A stretch of DNA of 64,000 nt from Piscicoccus intestinalis NBRC 104926 (GTDB taxonomy: Bacteria; Actinomycetota; Actinomycetes; Actinomycetales; Dermatophilaceae), in the NCBI RefSeq assembly GCF_001515525.1, contig NZ_BCNQ01000002.1:1-64000 (forward strand). The letters run 5' to 3'. Below are positions 7,437 to 17,050 of the stretch, one piece after another. The stretch's first letter is position 1, and each line of letters opens with the position of its first letter. Made by a program: the position numbers and the translations under genes. The notes under the pieces were generated by a model. That model searched no databases, had not been told where the DNA came from, and saw nothing but the letters and a program-made list of their open reading frames with translations.

Positions 7437-8987
7437 TCAGACGTCGAAGGTGACGCCCTGGGCCAGCGGCAACTCCCCGGAGTAGTTGATCGTGTTCGTC
7501 GCGCGGCGCATGTAGGCGCGCCAGGCGTCGGAGCCCGACTCGCGTCCGCCGCCGGTCTCCTTCTCGCCGCCGAACGCACCGCCGATCTCGGCCCCGGAGG
7601 TGCCGATGTTGACGTTGACGATTCCGCAGTCGGAGCCGGAGGCGGCCACGAAGCGCTCCGCCTCGGCCTGGTCCTGGGTGAAGATCGACGACGACAACCC
7701 TTGCGGCACACCGTTGTTCAGCGCAATCGCCTCGTCGAGGTCGGCGTAGTCGAGCACGTACAGGATCGGCGCGAACGTCTCGGTGCACACGACCTGCGAC
7801 TGCTGCGGCATGCGGATGACCGTCGGCTCGACGTAGTACGCGTCGGCCCCGCCGACGTCGACGCGGGCGCCCCCGGCGATGACCTCTCCCCCGGCCTCCT
7901 TGGCCTGCTCGATCGCGGCCTCGAAACCCTCGAACGCGGCCTTCGACACGAGCGGCCCGACGAGGGTTCCCTCGACGAGCGGGTTGCCGACCGGCAGCTT
8001 GCGGTACGCGGCGCCGACGCGTTCGACGACGTCATCGACGACGTCACGGTGCGCGATGACCCGTCGCATCGTCGTGCACCGCTGCCCGGCGGTGCCAGCG
8101 GCGGCGAAGACGATGCCGCGGGTGGTCAGGTCGAGATCGGCGCTGGGGCCGACGATCGCGGCGTTGTTGCCGCCGAGTTCGAGCAGCACCCGGCCGAATC
8201 GGGCGGCGACCCGCGGCCCGACCTCGCGGCCCATGCGGGTCGACCCGGTCGCCGACAGCAGCGCGACCCGGGGGTCGTCGACGAGCGCCTGGCCGACCTC
8301 ACCGGCTCCGAGCACGACATGCGCGAGGTCCGGGCTCAGGTCGGACTCGGCGAGGGCCCGCTGCAGCAGCGCGTTGGCGGCCAGCGCGCACAGCGGGGTC
8401 TGCTCGCTGGGCTTCCACACGACGGGGTCGCCGCACACGAGGGCGACCGCGGTGTTCCACGACCACACGGCGACGGGAAAGTTGAACGCGCTGATGACGC
8501 CGACGACGCCGAGCGGGTGCCACGTCTCCATAAGCCGGTGTCCGGGCCGCTCGCTGGTCATCGTGCGCCCGAACAGCTGCCGCGACAGCCCCACGGCGTA
8601 GTCGCAGATGTCGATCATCTCCTGCACCTCGCCGAGGGCCTCGGAGGTGATCTTGCCCGCCTCGATGCTGACGAGCTCGCCAAGATCGGCCTTGTGCTGC
8701 GTGAGCAGCTCACCGAGGCGCTTGACCAGGTTGCCGCGCACCGGAGCCGGGGTGTCACGGAAGGCCGGGAAGGCCGCGTGCGCGCGCCCCACCGCCGCCT
8801 CGACGTCGGCGGCGCTCGACCAGGCCAGCGACGAGACGACGGAGCCGGTCAGCGGCGACCGACCCGCCGCGTCGCCCGCGTGCGCGGACAGGTCGAGCCC
8901 GCAGGCTTGCGCGGCGCGTTCGGCCCGCTGCCGCAGCTCGTCGGCGCCGGGCAGGTCGGTGCGCTCGGTCGTGGTCGTGGTGCTCAT
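7437..8987 (-). CDS. ALDH7-type aldehyde dehydrogenase (probable piperideine-6-carboxylate/aminoadipate semialdehyde dehydrogenase)
   Basis: A 516-residue NAD(P)-dependent aldehyde dehydrogenase. FNFPVAVWSWN and WKPSEQTPL form the cofactor site, LLELGGNN carries the general-base Glu and GTAGQRCTT the nucleophile Cys. The GGNNA sequence and the C-terminal NTINYSGELPLAQGVTF match the antiquitin/ALDH7 group, whose bacterial members oxidise alpha-aminoadipate semialdehyde in lysine and pipecolate breakdown. It is third in a (-) operon behind a fused E1 dehydrogenase and a FAD amine oxidase, with a 70-bp gap to the latter. Substrate assignment rests on the family and the neighbours. Confidence 0.88.
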   Translation of the reverse strand: MSTTTTTERTDLPGADELRQRAERAAQACGLDLSAHAGDAAGRSPLTGSVVSSLAWSSAADVEAAVGRAHAAFPAFRDTPAPVRGNLVKRLGELLTQHKADLGELVSIEAGKITSEALGEVQEMIDICDYAVGLSRQLFGRTMTSERPGHRLMETWHPLGVVGVISAFNFPVAVWSWNTAVALVCGDPVVWKPSEQTPLCALAANALLQRALAESDLSPDLAHVVLGAGEVGQALVDDPRVALLSATGSTRMGREVGPRVAARFGRVLLELGGNNAAIVGPSADLDLTTRGIVFAAAGTAGQRCTTMRRVIAHRDVVDDVVERVGAAYRKLPVGNPLVEGTLVGPLVSKAAFEGFEAAIEQAKEAGGEVIAGGARVDVGGADAYYVEPTVIRMPQQSQVVCTETFAPILYVLDYADLDEAIALNNGVPQGLSSSIFTQDQAEAERFVAASGSDCGIVNVNIGTSGAEIGGAFGGEKETGGGRESGSDAWRAYMRRATNTINYSGELPLAQGVTFDV

Positions 8988-9057
8988 CGGGGGACGTCCT
9001 CCATGGTCGGGCGGGGTGTTCGTGCGTGCGTGCGCTCCAGTCTGACGACCGGCGCGC

Positions 9058-10227
9058 TCAGACGATGTTGATCTCGGGGCGCAGGCGTTGCCCGGCGAAG
9101 CGGGACACGTCGAACCCGCCGATGTCGACGAGCGGATCGCGTCCCTGCACGAGGTCGGCCATGACCTCCCCGAGCGCGGGGCCGAGCAGGAACCCGTGCC
9201 CGGAGAAGCCGGTGCAGTAGTGCAGGCCGGGCAGGTCGGCAGCGGTGCCGACGAGCCCGTTCGCGTCGGGGGTCACCTCGTACAGCCCGGCCCAGCCGCC
9301 GGCGATGCCGACCTCCGCCAGCGACGGCGCGCGCCGCTCCATCGCGTCGATGAGGCCGGGCAGCCAGGCGTCGTCGCGGCCGAGCTTGAAGCCGGGGGTC
9401 TCCTGCGGGTCGGACATGCCGATGAGCAGCCCGGGGCCCTCGTTGTGGAAGTAGAAGGTCGAGGAGAACTCCACGGTCATCGGGGTGTCGGGTCGCAGCC
9501 CTGGCACGGGTTCGGTGGTGACGATCTGGCGGCGCAGCGGCTCGACCGGCAGGTCGAGGCCGAACCAGCCGCCGACCTCCCGCGACCAGGCGCCGGTGGC
9601 GATGACCACCTGCTCGGTGCGCACCGTGCCGGCCTCGGTGTGCACGGCCGTGATCCGGGGCGCCGCACCGGAGCGGTCGACGTCGGCGCCGGTGGCCGCG
9701 CACCCGGGCAGCAGGGTGGCGCCGGCGCGGCGGGCGGCCCCGGCGTACCCCAGGCACACCGACTCCGGGGTGCAGTGCCCGTCCTCGGGCGAGAAGGCGG
9801 CTGCGAGCAGGCCGTCGGTGCTGATGAGCGGGGAGAGTCGCTGCGCCTCGGCGGGCGTGAGCATGCGCGAGGGCACGCCGAGGGAGTTCTGCAGGGCGAC
9901 GCTCGCCTCGAAGGTCGCGACGTCACCCGGGTCGTCGAGGAGGAACAGGTAGCCGACCTGGTGCAGATCGATCTCCTGCCCGAAGGTCTGCGCGAAGTTC
10001 TCTAAGACCCGCAGTCCGTGCTGGCCGAGCACGATGTTGATCTCGTCGGAGAACTGGGCGCGCACGCCGCCGGCCGACTTGCACGTCGACCCCGAGCCGA
10101 ACTGCGCCTTGTCGAGCAGCACCACCCGTGGCAGGCCGCGGCGGGCCAGGTGGTAGGCGGTGGCGAGCCCGATGACGCCGCCCCCGAGAACGACGACGTC
10201 GGCGTCCGTAGGCAGTTCACGACCCAC
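9058..10227 (-). CDS. FAD-dependent amine/amino-acid oxidase (DadA/sarcosine oxidase beta family)
   Basis: A 389-residue flavoprotein with an N-terminal dinucleotide-binding motif (VVVLGGGVIGLATAYHLARR) and DAO-family segments (GSGSTCKSAGG; GLYEVTPDANGLVG; CTGFSGHGFLLGPALGE) down to the C-terminus. The GTG start at 10227 is favoured by AAAGGAG seven bases upstream, and it overlaps the end of the E1 gene by 11 bp, so translation is coupled. Because the next gene is ALDH7-type, an L-pipecolate oxidase role (AmaA-like) is a reasonable guess. Sarcosine, glycine-betaine derivatives or another secondary amine are alternatives. Confidence 0.85.
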   Translation of the reverse strand: MGRELPTDADVVVLGGGVIGLATAYHLARRGLPRVVLLDKAQFGSGSTCKSAGGVRAQFSDEINIVLGQHGLRVLENFAQTFGQEIDLHQVGYLFLLDDPGDVATFEASVALQNSLGVPSRMLTPAEAQRLSPLISTDGLLAAAFSPEDGHCTPESVCLGYAGAARRAGATLLPGCAATGADVDRSGAAPRITAVHTEAGTVRTEQVVIATGAWSREVGGWFGLDLPVEPLRRQIVTTEPVPGLRPDTPMTVEFSSTFYFHNEGPGLLIGMSDPQETPGFKLGRDDAWLPGLIDAMERRAPSLAEVGIAGGWAGLYEVTPDANGLVGTAADLPGLHYCTGFSGHGFLLGPALGEVMADLVQGRDPLVDIGGFDVSRFAGQRLRPEINIV

Positions 10228-12463
10228 GAGACATCTCCTTTGTAGTAAACATCTGACACATTGAGACAAGCGCGTCGGTGATCTCGCCCTCGCCGAGCAG
10301 CACACTGGCGGCCGCCGGCCCGAGCGGAATGAAGGAGTCGATGCTGGCCACCCGGGCGATCGCGCCGCGGTAGCCGCCCTCGATGAGGGCGGTGATGACG
10401 CGTTCGCCGACGCCCCCGCTGTGCCGGGTCTCGTCGACGACGAGCACGCCCTCGTAGTCGCGCGCGGCCGCGAGCAGGTGTTCCCGCGGCAGCGGCGCGA
10501 GCCAGCGCAGGTCGTACAGGTCGGCACGCGCGTGCGGGTCGAGCGCGCGGGCGGCGGCGAGCGCGCGATGGGTCATGCCGACGCCGTTGCCGAACGTCAC
10601 GACCAGCACGGAGGCGGGCCGCTCGCCGAGCACGTGCAGCCGCCCCTCGTCACGGTCGGGCAGCGACTCGGCCCAGCGATCGGGCGGCGGGTAGGGCGCC
10701 AGCGCCGCACCGTCTCCGGGCAATGTATCGCGCGAATGATACAAAGCGATCGGTTCGAGGAAGACCGTCGGGCGCCCCTCGGCGCGGGCGATGCCGGCGA
10801 GCGAGCGCAGCAGCCCGGGCGCCTCGGCGGCGCCGCTGGGCACGGCGACGACGAGTCCGGGGATGTCGAGCAGGGCGGCGACGGAGTTGTCGTTGTGGAA
10901 GTGCCCGCCGAAGCCGCGCTGGTAGGCCAGGCCGGCGATCCGCACGACGAGCGCGTTGGCGTACCGGCCGTCGCTGAAGAAGCCGAGCGTGGCGGCCTCG
11001 CCGCGCAGCTGGTCGATCGCGTTGTGCAGGTAGGCGAGGTACTGGATCTCGGGGATCGGGAGCAGGCCGGCGAGCCCGGCTCCGAGGGCGGTGCCGAGGA
11101 TCGTCTGTTCGTCGAGCAGGGTGTCGAACACGCGCTGGGCGCCGAACGCGCGACGCAGCCCGCGGGTGACGCCGTAGACGCCGCCCTTGACGCCGACGTC
11201 CTCGCCGAACACGAGCGCCCCGGGGTCGGCGAGGAGCAGGTCGGTGAGGGTGGCGTTGATCGCCTGGGCGAGGGTCAGCGGGCCGGCCTCCTCCGGGAGC
11301 CGGCCGCGGAAGGCGGCGTCGCGGCCCTCGCCGACGACCGTCGCGGCGGCGCGCACGGCCGCCGGGGCGCGCCGGGTCAGGGGCGCGGTGACGGCTTCGG
11401 CACCCGCGAGCCGGGTGACGGGCAGCAGCTCGGTCGCGGTCTCGGCGGCCGCGGCACGGGCGGCGCGGTAGTCCTCGAGCAGTGCCGTCGGCGCGCGCAG
11501 TCCGCGACGGGCGAGCAGTGCGGCGGTGGCCAGCAGCGGGTCGCGCTCCCGGTCGGCGGTGATCTCGCGGGGCGATCGGTAGGCGACCTCGGCGTCGGAG
11601 CCGGCATGCCCCTGATAGCGCACGGTGCGCAGATGCACGACGGCCGGGCGCCGGGTCGTGCGCACGCGCTCGGCGGCGCGGCGCGCGGTCGCGAGCACCC
11701 CGGCGGGGTCGACGCCGTCGGCCTCAAACCGGGCGAAGCCGGTGAGCCGGGCCAGGCTCTCCTCGATCCACCGCGCCGGGGTGCGCACGGAGATGCCGAG
11801 GCCGTTGTCCTCGACGACGACGAGCAGCGGCACCGGCACGCCTTGATGGGCGGCGTGCTGGGCGGCGTTGAGCGCCCCGAGGGTCGTGGAGTGGTTGAGC
11901 GAGGCGTCACCGAGGGAGGTCACGACGAGCGCGTCGGCCGGCCACTCGTCGGGCAGCCCGCGCTCGTGGGCGCGGTCGTGCGCGAAGGCGAGGCCGACGG
12001 CGCGCGGCAGGTGCGAGGCGATGGTGCTGGTCTGCGGGATGATCGCCAGGTCCTTGTGGCCGAAGACCTTGTGGCGGCCGCCGCTGATCGGGTCGTCCAC
12101 GCTGCACATCAGCGAACGCAGGATGTCGCGCACGGGGTCGTGGCCGGCGATCTGGGCGGCGCGGGCGCAGTAGAACCCGGCCGAGCGGTAGTGCAGCAGA
12201 GCCGGATCGGTCGGCCGCAGCGCCTGCGCCACCGCGGCGTTCGACTCATGCCCGAGCGACCCGATCGTGTAGAACCCCTCGCCGGCGGCCTGCAGCTCCC
12301 GGGCGTGCAGGTCGACGGCCCGCGCGGCGAGCTGGGCCGCCCACAGGCGCTCCAGGTCGGAGTCGGTGACGCTCGGGTCGTCGCCGACCTCCGGCAGCGC
12401 GCCGCGCGAGCCGGCGGCCGCGGTCAGGCGGGCGGCGAGGGCGGCGTCGATGGAGTCGGTCAC
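10217..12463 (-). CDS. Fused alpha-beta E1 component of a 2-oxoacid dehydrogenase
   Basis: A 748-residue thiamine-diphosphate enzyme that joins both E1 subunits in one chain. The N-terminal alpha half has the ThDP motif (GDASLN...EDN, residues 185-220). The beta half starts near residue 425 and has LVFGEDVG, GGVYGVTRGL, FDTLLDEQ and the C-terminal VVVDETRHSGGVGERV. It would decarboxylate a 2-oxoacid and pass the acyl group to a separate E2 lipoyl protein; no E2 or E3 is in this operon. GTG 12463 has GAGGAAG upstream. The context (amine oxidase, ALDH7) suggests 2-oxoadipate or a branched 2-oxoacid rather than pyruvate, but sequence alone does not decide. Confidence 0.88.
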   Translation of the reverse strand: MTDSIDAALAARLTAAAGSRGALPEVGDDPSVTDSDLERLWAAQLAARAVDLHARELQAAGEGFYTIGSLGHESNAAVAQALRPTDPALLHYRSAGFYCARAAQIAGHDPVRDILRSLMCSVDDPISGGRHKVFGHKDLAIIPQTSTIASHLPRAVGLAFAHDRAHERGLPDEWPADALVVTSLGDASLNHSTTLGALNAAQHAAHQGVPVPLLVVVEDNGLGISVRTPARWIEESLARLTGFARFEADGVDPAGVLATARRAAERVRTTRRPAVVHLRTVRYQGHAGSDAEVAYRSPREITADRERDPLLATAALLARRGLRAPTALLEDYRAARAAAAETATELLPVTRLAGAEAVTAPLTRRAPAAVRAAATVVGEGRDAAFRGRLPEEAGPLTLAQAINATLTDLLLADPGALVFGEDVGVKGGVYGVTRGLRRAFGAQRVFDTLLDEQTILGTALGAGLAGLLPIPEIQYLAYLHNAIDQLRGEAATLGFFSDGRYANALVVRIAGLAYQRGFGGHFHNDNSVAALLDIPGLVVAVPSGAAEAPGLLRSLAGIARAEGRPTVFLEPIALYHSRDTLPGDGAALAPYPPPDRWAESLPDRDEGRLHVLGERPASVLVVTFGNGVGMTHRALAAARALDPHARADLYDLRWLAPLPREHLLAAARDYEGVLVVDETRHSGGVGERVITALIEGGYRGAIARVASIDSFIPLGPAAASVLLGEGEITDALVSMCQMFTTKEMSRGS

Positions 12464-12647
12464 TGCGCGGCGATCTTCCTCAGAGGTGTCGTCCCCGGCA
12501 GCCGGCCGGGGGTTGGGGGCGGTTGGACCCCCACTGTGCCAGCCCGCCTCCCGAGCCGGCCAGAGGCGGCGGGTGGCCCGCGCGGTGCCGCCGCGGGAGG
12601 GACGCGCAGCGGAATCTCGGGGCGGCACGCGCACCCGACCCTCGAGA

Positions 12648-12760
12648 ATTGACCACTCGACGCGCCTTGAGTGGTCACCGCACACAGCAGTGTGCGCTTT
12701 CGGGCTTGTGACCTGCTATGTTGCTCAGCGCAACAAAGGTGTCCACTCGCGAGAGGTCAC
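12648..12760. repeat. Double-dyad intergenic element, copy 1
   Basis: The element has two dyads and a central hairpin. First dyad: TGACCACTC (12650-12658), a 10-base spacer starting GACGC, then GAGTGGTCA (12669-12677). Central hairpin: CGCACAC-AGCA-GTGTGCG (12679-12696). Second dyad: GTGTCCACTC-GC-GAGAGGTCAC (12739-12760). The same arrangement, spaced within one base, occurs at 30263-30375. It lies 3' of the 6-phosphogluconate dehydrogenase gene and about 185 bp 5' of the E1 gene, so it may be a terminator, a leader structure or an operator pair. A TGTTGC/GCAACA stem lies inside it. The flanks of the 12464-12789 gap show nothing else. Confidence 0.7.
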
Positions 12761-12789
12761 TACACGTGACTCTTTGCGATCCTGCCTCC

Positions 12790-14397
12790 TCAGGCCTCGA
12801 TCTCGGAGCGGTCGCCGGACCACAGGGTGTGGAAGGAGCCCTCGGCGTCGACCCGTCGGTAGGTGTGCGCCCCGAAGTAGTCGCGCAGGCCCTGGGTGAG
12901 CGCGGCGTTGAGCCGGGGAGCGCGGGCCTGGTCGTAGTAGGCCAGCGCGGAGGAGAAGCCGGGCACGGGCACGCCCGCGGTGGTGGCCGTCGCGACGACC
13001 CGGCGCCACGCCTTCTGCTTCTGCCCGAGTTCGTCCTTGATCGAGGGCGCCTCCAGCAGCGTGACGAGGTTGTTCGCGGCGTACTCGTCGGAGATGCGCG
13101 AGAGCAGCTTGGCGCGGATGATGCAGCCCGCCCGCCAGATCCGGGCAACGGCGGCCACGTCGATCTGCCAGCCGTATTCGGCCGCGGCCATGCGGATCTC
13201 GTCGAGGCCCTGGGCGTAGGCGACGACCTTGGCGCACCACAGGGCGTCGCGGATGTCGTCGATGAACCGGTCCCGGTCCGGCCCGCTCAGCGGACCGTCG
13301 GGGCCGGTCAGTGACCCGTCCGGGCCGGTCAGGGCGGCCTGCGCGGCGGCCCGCAGTTCGGGGTGGCTGGAGATCGCGCGGGCGAAAACCGCCTCCGAGA
13401 TCGAGTTGACCGGGGTGCCGAGGGTGAGTGCCGACTGCACGGTCCACGTGCCGGTGCCCTTCATGCCGGCGGCGTCGACGATGACCTCGACGAGGGCCTT
13501 GCCGGTGCGGGCGTCGCGCTGGCGCAGCACCTGCGAGGTGATCTCGATGAGGTAGGAGTCGAGGTCGCCGGTGTTCCAGCGCTCGAACACGTCGGCCATC
13601 TCGTCGTGGCTCAGGCCCAGGCCCTTGAGCAGCTCGTACGCCTCGCCGATGAACTGCATGTCGGCGTACTCGATGCCGTTGTGCACCATCTTCACGAAGT
13701 GCCCGGCGCCGTCCGCGCCGATGTAGGTGCAGCACGGCTCGCCGTCGATCTTGGCGGAGATGTCCTCGAGGATCGGGCCCATGAACTCGTAGGAGCTCTC
13801 CGGGCCGCCGGGCATGATCGACGGGCCTTCGAGGGCCCCGACCTCACCGCCGGAGATACCGGCTCCGATGAACCGAAATCCCTTCTGCGCCAACGCCGCT
13901 TCCCGACGACGGGTGTCCTGGTAGAAGGCGTTGCCGCCGTCGACGATGATGTCGCCCTCGTCCAGCAGGGGCAGCAGCGTGTCGATCGTCGCGTCGGTGC
14001 CGGCCCCCGCCTTGACCATGATGACGATGCGCCGCGGCTTCTCCAGCGAGGACACGAAGTCCTCGACGGTCTCGGCGGGCAGGAACTCGCCCTCGGTGCC
14101 GTGGTCGGCCATGACGGTCTGCGTGCGGGCCAGCGTGCGGTTGAACAGCGCCACGCGGTAGCCGTGGTGGGCCATGTTGCGCGCCAGGTTGCTGCCCATG
14201 ACCGCCATGCCGATGACCCCGACCTGTGCGCTGCCGGGGGCGGGCTTCTCCGTCTCCTGCGCGGAGGCGGTGGGGACCCCGGCGGCCTTCGCCTCCGCCG
14301 CGGCCGCCGACTCCTGGGTCTGCGCCGACTCCTGGGCCGACTGCCCCTGCTCCTGTTCGTTCGTCGTCTCGTCCGGTTCGATCGGGGATGGCGTCAT
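12790..14397 (-). CDS. gnd: 6-phosphogluconate dehydrogenase, decarboxylating
   Basis: Converts 6-phosphogluconate and NADP+ to ribulose 5-phosphate, CO2 and NADPH in the oxidative pentose phosphate pathway. The Rossmann motif [16 protein letters not shown], the NADP-contacting FNRT, the substrate loop [19 protein letters not shown] and the catalytic [12 protein letters not shown] are all present. At 535 residues it is longer than the usual 470-480. An acidic, Gln/Ala-rich N-terminal tail of about 50 residues precedes the Rossmann fold, and a thrice-repeated GPDG-like insert lies after [14 protein letters not shown]. The start is taken as ATG 14397; an in-frame ATG 12 bases further upstream is possible but has a worse ribosome site. 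Confidence 0.95.
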   Translation of the reverse strand: MTPSPIEPDETTNEQEQGQSAQESAQTQESAAAAEAKAAGVPTASAQETEKPAPGSAQVGVIGMAVMGSNLARNMAHHGYRVALFNRTLARTQTVMADHGTEGEFLPAETVEDFVSSLEKPRRIVIMVKAGAGTDATIDTLLPLLDEGDIIVDGGNAFYQDTRRREAALAQKGFRFIGAGISGGEVGALEGPSIMPGGPESSYEFMGPILEDISAKIDGEPCCTYIGADGAGHFVKMVHNGIEYADMQFIGEAYELLKGLGLSHDEMADVFERWNTGDLDSYLIEITSQVLRQRDARTGKALVEVIVDAAGMKGTGTWTVQSALTLGTPVNSISEAVFARAISSHPELRAAAQAALTGPDGSLTGPDGPLSGPDRDRFIDDIRDALWCAKVVAYAQGLDEIRMAAAEYGWQIDVAAVARIWRAGCIIRAKLLSRISDEYAANNLVTLLEAPSIKDELGQKQKAWRRVVATATTAGVPVPGFSSALAYYDQARAPRLNAALTQGLRDYFGAHTYRRVDAEGSFHTLWSGDRSEIEA

Positions 14398-14500
14398 GCG
14401 CCCATTCATCCACCGTCGCACCGATCCGGCAATGCCTGGCCTTCGCTACCGTGAGAGCGCATCGGGGCGGGACACAGACCTCAGAAGGGCGGTTCGACGA

Positions 14501-15079
14501 ATGCGCAGCGAACTGGACAAGCTGGACGCCGGCGAGGAGTACCACTTCCTCGACCCCGGCGTCGTCGCCCGCAAGGAGACCGCGACCGCTGCCTGCCACG
14601 AGTTCAATTCGCTGGACCCACGGGACGTCGAGGCGCAGGTGCGGGTCATCACGGCGCTGTTCGGGTCGAGCGGCGCCGACATCTCCGTGCAGCAACCGTT
14701 CCGTTGCGACAACGGCGCGAACATCCACGTCGGGCAGGGTTTCCTGACGAACTACAACGTGACGATCCTCGACATCGCGCCGGTGCACATCGGCGATTAC
14801 GTGATGATCGGCCCGAACACCGTGATCACCACCGTCGGGCACCCGCTCTCGCGCCGCGGCCGGCGGGCCATGATGGCCAAGGCCGACCCGGTGACGATCG
14901 GCAGCGACGTGTGGATCGGCGGCAACTGCGTGATCCTGTCGGGCGTGAGCATCGGCGACAACGTCATCGTCGCCGCCGGTGCCGTCGTCACCAAGGACGT
15001 GCCGTCGAACTGCGTCGTCGCCGGGGTTCCGGCCCGCGTCGTCAAGGAGCTCGACCCGGAGCCGGAGCCGGAGTCATGA
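14501..15079 (+). CDS. Maltose/galactoside O-acetyltransferase family protein (LbH)
   Basis: A 192-residue trimeric left-handed beta-helix acetyltransferase of the LacA/Maa type. It has the N-terminal Mac domain ([23 protein letters not shown]), hexapeptide turns ([33 protein letters not shown]), the catalytic-His line [11 protein letters not shown] and a C-terminal [17 protein letters not shown] coil. It moves acetyl from acetyl-CoA to a sugar hydroxyl; the true acceptor is unknown. Its end overlaps the next gene at an ATGA junction. It diverges from gnd. Confidence 0.88.
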   Translation: MRSELDKLDAGEEYHFLDPGVVARKETATAACHEFNSLDPRDVEAQVRVITALFGSSGADISVQQPFRCDNGANIHVGQGFLTNYNVTILDIAPVHIGDYVMIGPNTVITTVGHPLSRRGRRAMMAKADPVTIGSDVWIGGNCVILSGVSIGDNVIVAAGAVVTKDVPSNCVVAGVPARVVKELDPEPEPES

Positions 15080-16362
15080 CGGCCGCGCCCCCCGCCGGTG
15101 CACCCGACGTACCGGAGGCCGACGACCACCTGCGGCGGTTGCCAGACGGCACGGTCAAGCAGATCAACCCCTTCACCGGCACGGAGGTGTGGACGGTGCC
15201 GCGGCGGGGCAACCGGCCGCTGACGGGGGCGCCGGCGCCGCACCTGCGGCTCGACCCGGCCGACGCCGGGCGGCACTGCGCGTTCTGCTCCGGCAACCTG
15301 CTGCAGACGCCGCCGGAGAAGCTGCGGCGGGTGCGCGACGACGACGGCACGTGGCGCGACCTACGCGGCGTGACCGCCTCCCATCTCGGCGACACGATCG
15401 CCGAATTCCGGGTGATCCCTAACCTGTTCGAGATCGTCTCGCTGGACTACTGGCGGCACAACCACGGCTTCGCGCTCCCGGAGACCGAGCTGGAGCGCCG
15501 TCGTGCGTACCTGGCCGATCCCGCCGGTCGCGAGCACGTGCTCCGGCTCATCGGTCTCCACCGGCCGGCCGACCTGCTGACCGGCGGCGACGAGGCGATC
15601 ATCGCGGACAGCCTCATGGGCGGCTTCCACGACGTCATCGTGGCGCGCCGCCACCACGTCGACGGAGCCCGATGCGACGACGAGCTCGCCTCGACCTCAA
15701 CGCTGTCCGTCGTCGAGCACGAGCAGTTCGTCGACGTCACGCTGCAGGCGATGCGCGACCTGTTCGCCGCCAACCCGAGCATCCGCAACGTCGTCGCCTT
15801 TCAGAACTGGCTGCGGCCGGCGGGGGCGTCGTTCGACCACCTGCACAAGCAGCTGGTGGGCATCGACGAGTTCGGTCGCTGGCGCAACTCCGAGGTGGAG
15901 CGGCTGCGCGCCGACCCGCAGTTGTTCACCCGGTTCGGCATCGAATTCGCGCAGAGCCGTGACCTCGTCGTCGCCACCACCGAGCACGCCGTCGCCTTCG
16001 CGGGCTTCGGGCACCGCTACCCGACGCTGGAGGTGTGGTCGCGCCGCGGCGACGCGGACCCGTGGAACCTGCAGCCGCAGGAGCTGGCCGACATGTCGGC
16101 GCTGCTGCACGCGTGCCACGAGGTCAGCGGCCCGAGCGTGCCGTGCAACGAGGAGTGGCACTACCGGCCGCCGACGCTGGATCTGCCGATGCCGCTGCGG
16201 ATCTGCCTGAAATGGCGCATCTCCACGCCGGCCGGTTTCGAGGGCGGGTCACGCATCTACGTCAACACCATCGACCCGTGGGGCGTGCGTGACCGCGCCC
16301 GCGCCGCGATCGCGCAGGCCGCCGAGGCCGGCCGGATCGCCCCGCAGATCCGCGTCGCCTGA
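15076..16362 (+). CDS. DUF4921 family protein (GalT-like HIT-fold)
   Basis: A 428-residue protein related to galactose-1-phosphate uridylyltransferases. It has an N-terminal HCAFCSGN zinc-ribbon-like motif, a FDHLHKQL segment equivalent to the HIT histidines, and conserved [11 protein letters not shown] and LKWRIST lines. Actinobacterial DUF4921 proteins have no proven activity that I know of; nucleotidyl transfer to or from a sugar phosphate is the family-based guess. Coupling by ATGA to a sugar acetyltransferase supports a joint role in sugar or cell-surface metabolism. The gene ends 24 bp before a 74-bp hairpin repeat. Confidence 0.8.
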   Translation: MTAAPPAGAPDVPEADDHLRRLPDGTVKQINPFTGTEVWTVPRRGNRPLTGAPAPHLRLDPADAGRHCAFCSGNLLQTPPEKLRRVRDDDGTWRDLRGVTASHLGDTIAEFRVIPNLFEIVSLDYWRHNHGFALPETELERRRAYLADPAGREHVLRLIGLHRPADLLTGGDEAIIADSLMGGFHDVIVARRHHVDGARCDDELASTSTLSVVEHEQFVDVTLQAMRDLFAANPSIRNVVAFQNWLRPAGASFDHLHKQLVGIDEFGRWRNSEVERLRADPQLFTRFGIEFAQSRDLVVATTEHAVAFAGFGHRYPTLEVWSRRGDADPWNLQPQELADMSALLHACHEVSGPSVPCNEEWHYRPPTLDLPMPLRICLKWRISTPAGFEGGSRIYVNTIDPWGVRDRARAAIAQAAEAGRIAPQIRVA

Positions 16363-16386
16363 CCTGAGCACGCGCGCCCCCCACCC

Positions 16387-16460
16387 GGCCGAAGGCTGCC
16401 CTGTGGGTCGAGGGCTCCTGTTACGACACGAGCCCTCGACCGACAGGGCAGCCTTCGGCC
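16387..16460. repeat. 74-bp hairpin repeat, copy 2 (between convergent genes)
   Basis: Same length and outer arms as the copies at 7261 and 22817. Here the arms are 30 bp with a single mismatch and a 14-base loop, so the stem is nearly complete. It separates the DUF4921 gene from the convergent membrane-protein gene. Compensatory changes between copies (CTGTGGG paired with CCGACAG, against CTTTCGG paired with CCGAAAG) suggest the hairpin itself is under selection. Confidence 0.85.
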
Positions 16461-16474
16461 GACAAAGAGGGCGG

Positions 16475-16945
16475 TCAGGAGCGGTCGCGCCAGCCGCGCT
16501 CGGTGAAAAGCGCGACGCCGGCGAGGACGATGAGCCCGAAGCCGTCCCAGTACAGGGCGTCCCGCCACGCGGGGTAGAAGCTGGAGGCCATGTTGGCGAT
16601 GACGCCGAGCAGCATGAGCGAGTAGCTGAGGATGGTGCGGGGACCGTCGGGCATGTCGTCGCGCCAGCCGCGCACGTGCCCGGAGGCGGTGAGCGCGCGG
16701 TACCGGCGCACGCAGAGCCCGACGATGTACACGCTCGCGATGACGACCATGACGGGCACGAACCGCGTCAGCGTCGCCATCTGCCCCTCGGTCCACACCC
16801 GGACCACGAGCCAGAGGCTGACGATCGTGGCGATACCGCCGACGACGCCGGTGATTTTCAGTGCGGTGCAACTGAATCGGTAGTCGCGCGCATCCTGTGC
16901 GGCGGCGGCCTCGCGGGCGGCGCGGTTGGAGGCGCGGTTCGACAT
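16475..16945 (-). CDS. Four-TM membrane protein of unknown function
   Basis: 156 residues: a short Ala/Arg-rich cytosolic N-terminus (MSNRASNRAAREAAAAQ), then four hydrophobic segments (ITGVVGGIATIVSLWLVV; FVPVMVVIASVYIVGLCV; ILSYSLMLLGVIANMASSF; GFGLIVLAGVALF). ATG 16945 has GAAGGG seven bases upstream. I do not recognise the family. It stands alone between convergent and tandem neighbours, and its 3' end faces the hairpin repeat. Confidence 0.75.
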   Translation of the reverse strand: MSNRASNRAAREAAAAQDARDYRFSCTALKITGVVGGIATIVSLWLVVRVWTEGQMATLTRFVPVMVVIASVYIVGLCVRRYRALTASGHVRGWRDDMPDGPRTILSYSLMLLGVIANMASSFYPAWRDALYWDGFGLIVLAGVALFTERGWRDRS

Positions 16946-17050
16946 GTGGGGCCCTTCGCCGGTTCGGAGTGTGGTCCCCAAGCCTAGGTGGCGCACGTGT
17001 CCCGGTGTTCGCCCGTTCGTCCCACTGGCGCCCCGCCCGGAGACGGGGGT

